DNA from: Bacteroidales bacterium
GTDB taxonomy: Bacteria; Bacteroidota; Bacteroidia; Bacteroidales; UBA10428
Length of the DNA: 11,539 nucleotides
Direction of reading: 5' to 3'
NCBI GenBank assembly: GCA_016935595.1
Contig: JAFGQQ010000022.1
Location: 1 to 11,539 of the forward strand
Positions 9,933 through 11,539 of this stretch are shown here, one piece after another. Under the pieces are notes generated by a model. It did no database searches. It saw nothing but the letters and a program-made list of their open reading frames with translations, and was not told where the DNA came from. The position numbers and the translations under genes were made by a program. The first letter of the stretch is position 1, and the number at the start of each line of letters is the position of its first letter.

Positions 9933-9962
9933 AAAAAAACAGGTTCTAAAACCTGTTTTTTT
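9933..9962 (+). terminator. Rho-independent terminator closing the rplA-rpoBC-DUF3467 operon
   Basis: ACAGGTT (9939-9945) pairs perfectly with AACCTGT (9950-9956) around a CTAA tetraloop. The stem is extended by an A-tract (9933-9938) facing a T-tract, with seven consecutive T residues at 9956-9962. The symmetric A/T flanks would also allow termination from the opposite strand, but no converging gene is present. It starts 3 nt after the DUF3467 stop codon and separates this operon from etfBA. Confidence 0.92.
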
Positions 9963-10021
9963 ATTTAAAACCCTTCTTAGAAATGAATAAATATCCAAAT
10001 TAAATAAAAATACTGCATAAC

Positions 10022-10052
10022 TTTTAATATTTAAGAATTGTTTATTATTTTG
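10022..10052 (+). promoter_or_regulatory. Candidate Bacteroidota-type promoter for etfBA
   Basis: TTATTTTG (10045-10052) matches seven of eight positions of TAnnTTTG counting the two free ones. TTTT (10022-10025), 19 nt upstream, is a three-of-four match to the -33 TTTG. The -7 box is followed by CGCCGCC, a GC-rich patch just where transcription should begin, which is conspicuous in this AT-rich gap. The implied leader is about 30 nt. A promoter is expected here because a strong terminator precedes and a new gene pair follows. The exact element is inferred. Confidence 0.5.
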
Positions 10053-10090
10053 CGCCGCCTTTTAAAAACTAATTATCTAAATAAATAACA

Positions 10091-10840
10091 ATGAAAATTT
10101 TAGTTTGTATTAGTAATGTACCGGACACAACTACAAAGGTCAAATTTACAGATAACAACAAAAAATTAGACCCTGCCGGTATTCAATGGATTATCAATCC
10201 CTGGGATGAACTTGCATTAACCCGTGCCCTTGAATTAAAAGAAGACCCAAAAAACGGAATACAAAGTGTTACGGTTGCCCATGTTGGGTTAGCAGATTCA
10301 GAACCAACCATTCGAAAAGCTTTGGCAATAGGGGCCGATGATGCAATAAGGATAAACACCCAAACTAATGATGCATTTTACGTTGCTTCGCAAATTGCTG
10401 AAGTTCTTAAAAAAGAACAATTTGATGTAATTATTTGTGGAATTGAATCAGCTGATTATAATGGATCAAATGTTGGTTCAATGATTGCCGAATTATTAAA
10501 TATACCATCTGTAAGCGCCGTTTCAGGATTATCTTTTGAAAACGCACAGGCAGTTATTAACCGGGAAATTGACGGTGGTAAAGAAACAGTTATTGTTCCT
10601 GCCCCATTTGTGGCTGTTGTTCAGAAAGGAATTGCAAAAGAACCGAGGATTGCCGCTATGCGTGGAATTATGATGGCCCGCACAAAACCAATAAAAGTTA
10701 TTGAACCTGTTAATATTGAACCTCTTACTGAAATTGTGCAATTTGAAGTGCCTCATCCTAAACCTCCCTGCAAATTTATTGAGCCCGATAATATTAAGGA
10801 GCTTGTTAACCTGCTTCAAAATGAAGCTAAAGTACTTTAA
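10091..10840 (+). CDS. etfB: Electron transfer flavoprotein, beta subunit (EtfB/FixA)
   Basis: EtfB pairs with EtfA to carry electrons, classically from acyl-CoA dehydrogenases to the respiratory chain; in some anaerobes the pair performs flavin-based electron bifurcation. The 249-residue product has the family length. It starts with the typical strand MKILVCISNVPD and continues with NPWDELALTRALELKE (36-51) and IRKALAIGADDAIRI (74-88). The nucleotide-site segment is CGIESADYNGSNVG (116-129), where AMP sits in classic ETFs and a second FAD in bifurcating ones. The EtfB signature lies at about 156-175 (R158, D161-G162-G163, E165, P172), with alanine at 175 in a position usually aliphatic. The C-terminal RGIMMARTKPIKVIEP (191-206) is typical of the arm that embraces EtfA. 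The ATG at 10091 lacks a Shine-Dalgarno sequence. etfA follows after 31 nt. Whether this ETF bifurcates cannot be decided from this subunit alone. Confidence 0.95.
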   Translation: MKILVCISNVPDTTTKVKFTDNNKKLDPAGIQWIINPWDELALTRALELKEDPKNGIQSVTVAHVGLADSEPTIRKALAIGADDAIRINTQTNDAFYVASQIAEVLKKEQFDVIICGIESADYNGSNVGSMIAELLNIPSVSAVSGLSFENAQAVINREIDGGKETVIVPAPFVAVVQKGIAKEPRIAAMRGIMMARTKPIKVIEPVNIEPLTEIVQFEVPHPKPPCKFIEPDNIKELVNLLQNEAKVL

Positions 10841-10871
10841 TCATTTTTTCAGAACCCTAAAATAAAAAAAT

Positions 10872-11539
10872 ATGTCAGTATTAATATATACCGAAAACTG
10901 GGATGGCAAATTTAAAAAATTGTCATTTGAATTAGTATCGTACGGAAAAAAAATAGCTGAAATGCTTGGTTCTTCTGCCATAGCTTTATCAATTGGAAAT
11001 GTTTCTGAAGATGAACTAAAAAAGCTTGGAAATTATGGAGCTGATAAAATTATAAATGCAAGCAAGGCTGAACTTAAAGACATCGACAGCATGGCATATG
11101 CTTCGGTAATTGAACAAATAGCAAAAAAAATTGACGCAAAAGTAATTGTTATTGCCAATAACAATACCGGCAAAGCCGTTGCCCCCCGTCTTTCTGTTAA
11201 ATTAAAGGCAGGAATTGGTTCTGGAGTAACAAAGCTGCCTGTAAGTGTTAACCCGTTTGTTGTTTATAAAAAAGTGTTTTCAGGGAAAGCATTCGCCCAG
11301 GTTGCTATTAAATCCGATATTAAAATTATTACTTTAGCCCAAAATTCATTCGAACTGATTCCAACAGAAAATAAAGCGTCAATAGAAAATATTGCACCGG
11401 AAATAGACAATTCAATAATAAAAACTAAAGTACAGGATGTACAAAAAGTAACCGGGCAAATATTATTAACCGATGCGGAAATTGTAGTAAGCGGAGGCAG
11501 GGGAATGAAATCACCCGATAACTGGAAACCAATTGAAGA
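10872..11539 (+). CDS. etfA: Electron transfer flavoprotein, alpha subunit (EtfA/FixB), 3' truncated by window edge
   Basis: From the ATG at 10872 the frame is open to the window end, giving 222 codons of a protein usually about 310-340 residues long. The N-terminal alpha/beta domain starts MSVLIYTENWDGKFKKLSFE and includes IIAxNNTGKAVAPRLSVKL-like sequence (VIVIANNNTG at 91-100, APRLSVKLKAG at 104-114), as in EtfA/FixB. The start of the C-terminal FAD-binding domain is visible as IVVSGGRGMKSPDNW (204-218); the GGRG...SP motif is the best-known EtfA hallmark. The remaining FAD-binding motifs lie beyond the window. It sits 31 nt after etfB in the same direction, so the two subunits are almost certainly cotranscribed. 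The upstream A-rich tract replaces a Shine-Dalgarno sequence. The truncation is due to the window edge and does not indicate a broken gene. Confidence 0.94.
   Translation, partial: MSVLIYTENWDGKFKKLSFELVSYGKKIAEMLGSSAIALSIGNVSEDELKKLGNYGADKIINASKAELKDIDSMAYASVIEQIAKKIDAKVIVIANNNTGKAVAPRLSVKLKAGIGSGVTKLPVSVNPFVVYKKVFSGKAFAQVAIKSDIKIITLAQNSFELIPTENKASIENIAPEIDNSIIKTKVQDVQKVTGQILLTDAEIVVSGGRGMKSPDNWKPIE

Noticed and set aside
1..11539. CRISPR arrays, insertion sequences, tRNA/rRNA genes, toxin-antitoxin or defence genes
   Set aside because: Reading both strands shows no regularly spaced repeats, transposase-like frames, cloverleaf sequences or gene pairs of these kinds; nearly all bases belong to known housekeeping genes.

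Overview
This window is a piece of a bacterial chromosome carrying the end of the ribosomal protein / RNA polymerase operon, followed by a separate electron-transfer flavoprotein operon. All genes are on the + strand. The likely source is a member of the Bacteroidota, probably near the Bacteroidales, though placement below phylum is a guess. Reasons: the DNA is AT-rich; RpoB and RpoC read like the Bacteroidota forms; a DUF3467 gene directly follows rpoC, a neighbour I recall from that phylum; no gene has a Shine-Dalgarno sequence, and starts are instead preceded by A/T-rich sequence; and the best promoter candidate resembles the Bacteroidota TTTG / TAnnTTTG consensus rather than the E. coli one.

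Layout: 1-381 is the 3' end of rplA (L1), 402-920 rplJ (L10) and 959-1342 rplL (L7/L12). A 118-nt gap (1343-1460) holds a small hairpin, a strong intrinsic-terminator-like hairpin and a weak promoter candidate. Then come rpoB (1461-5276), rpoC (5320-9603) and, 5 nt later, a 106-residue DUF3467 protein (9609-9929). A near-perfect terminator at 9933-9962 closes this transcription unit. The 161-nt gap 9930-10090 holds that terminator and a candidate promoter. Next are etfB/fixA (10091-10840) and the first 222 codons of etfA/fixB (10872 to the window end). No gene-free stretch exceeds 161 nt.

How the genes work together: L1, L10 and L7/L12 build the L1 and L12 stalks of the large ribosomal subunit, which handle tRNA exit and translation-factor GTPase activation. 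RpoB and RpoC form the catalytic core of RNA polymerase. The hairpin between rplL and rpoB could set the ratio of ribosomal protein to polymerase transcripts, as the rplL-rpoB attenuator does in E. coli. EtfA and EtfB form a flavin heterodimer that shuttles electrons, usually from acyl-CoA dehydrogenases.

This is mainly conserved housekeeping DNA. I see no mobile element, CRISPR array, tRNA, rRNA or defence system. The points most worth a second look are the uncharacterised DUF3467 protein tied to rpoC, the two-hairpin element before rpoB, and the nucleotide-site sequence of EtfB.
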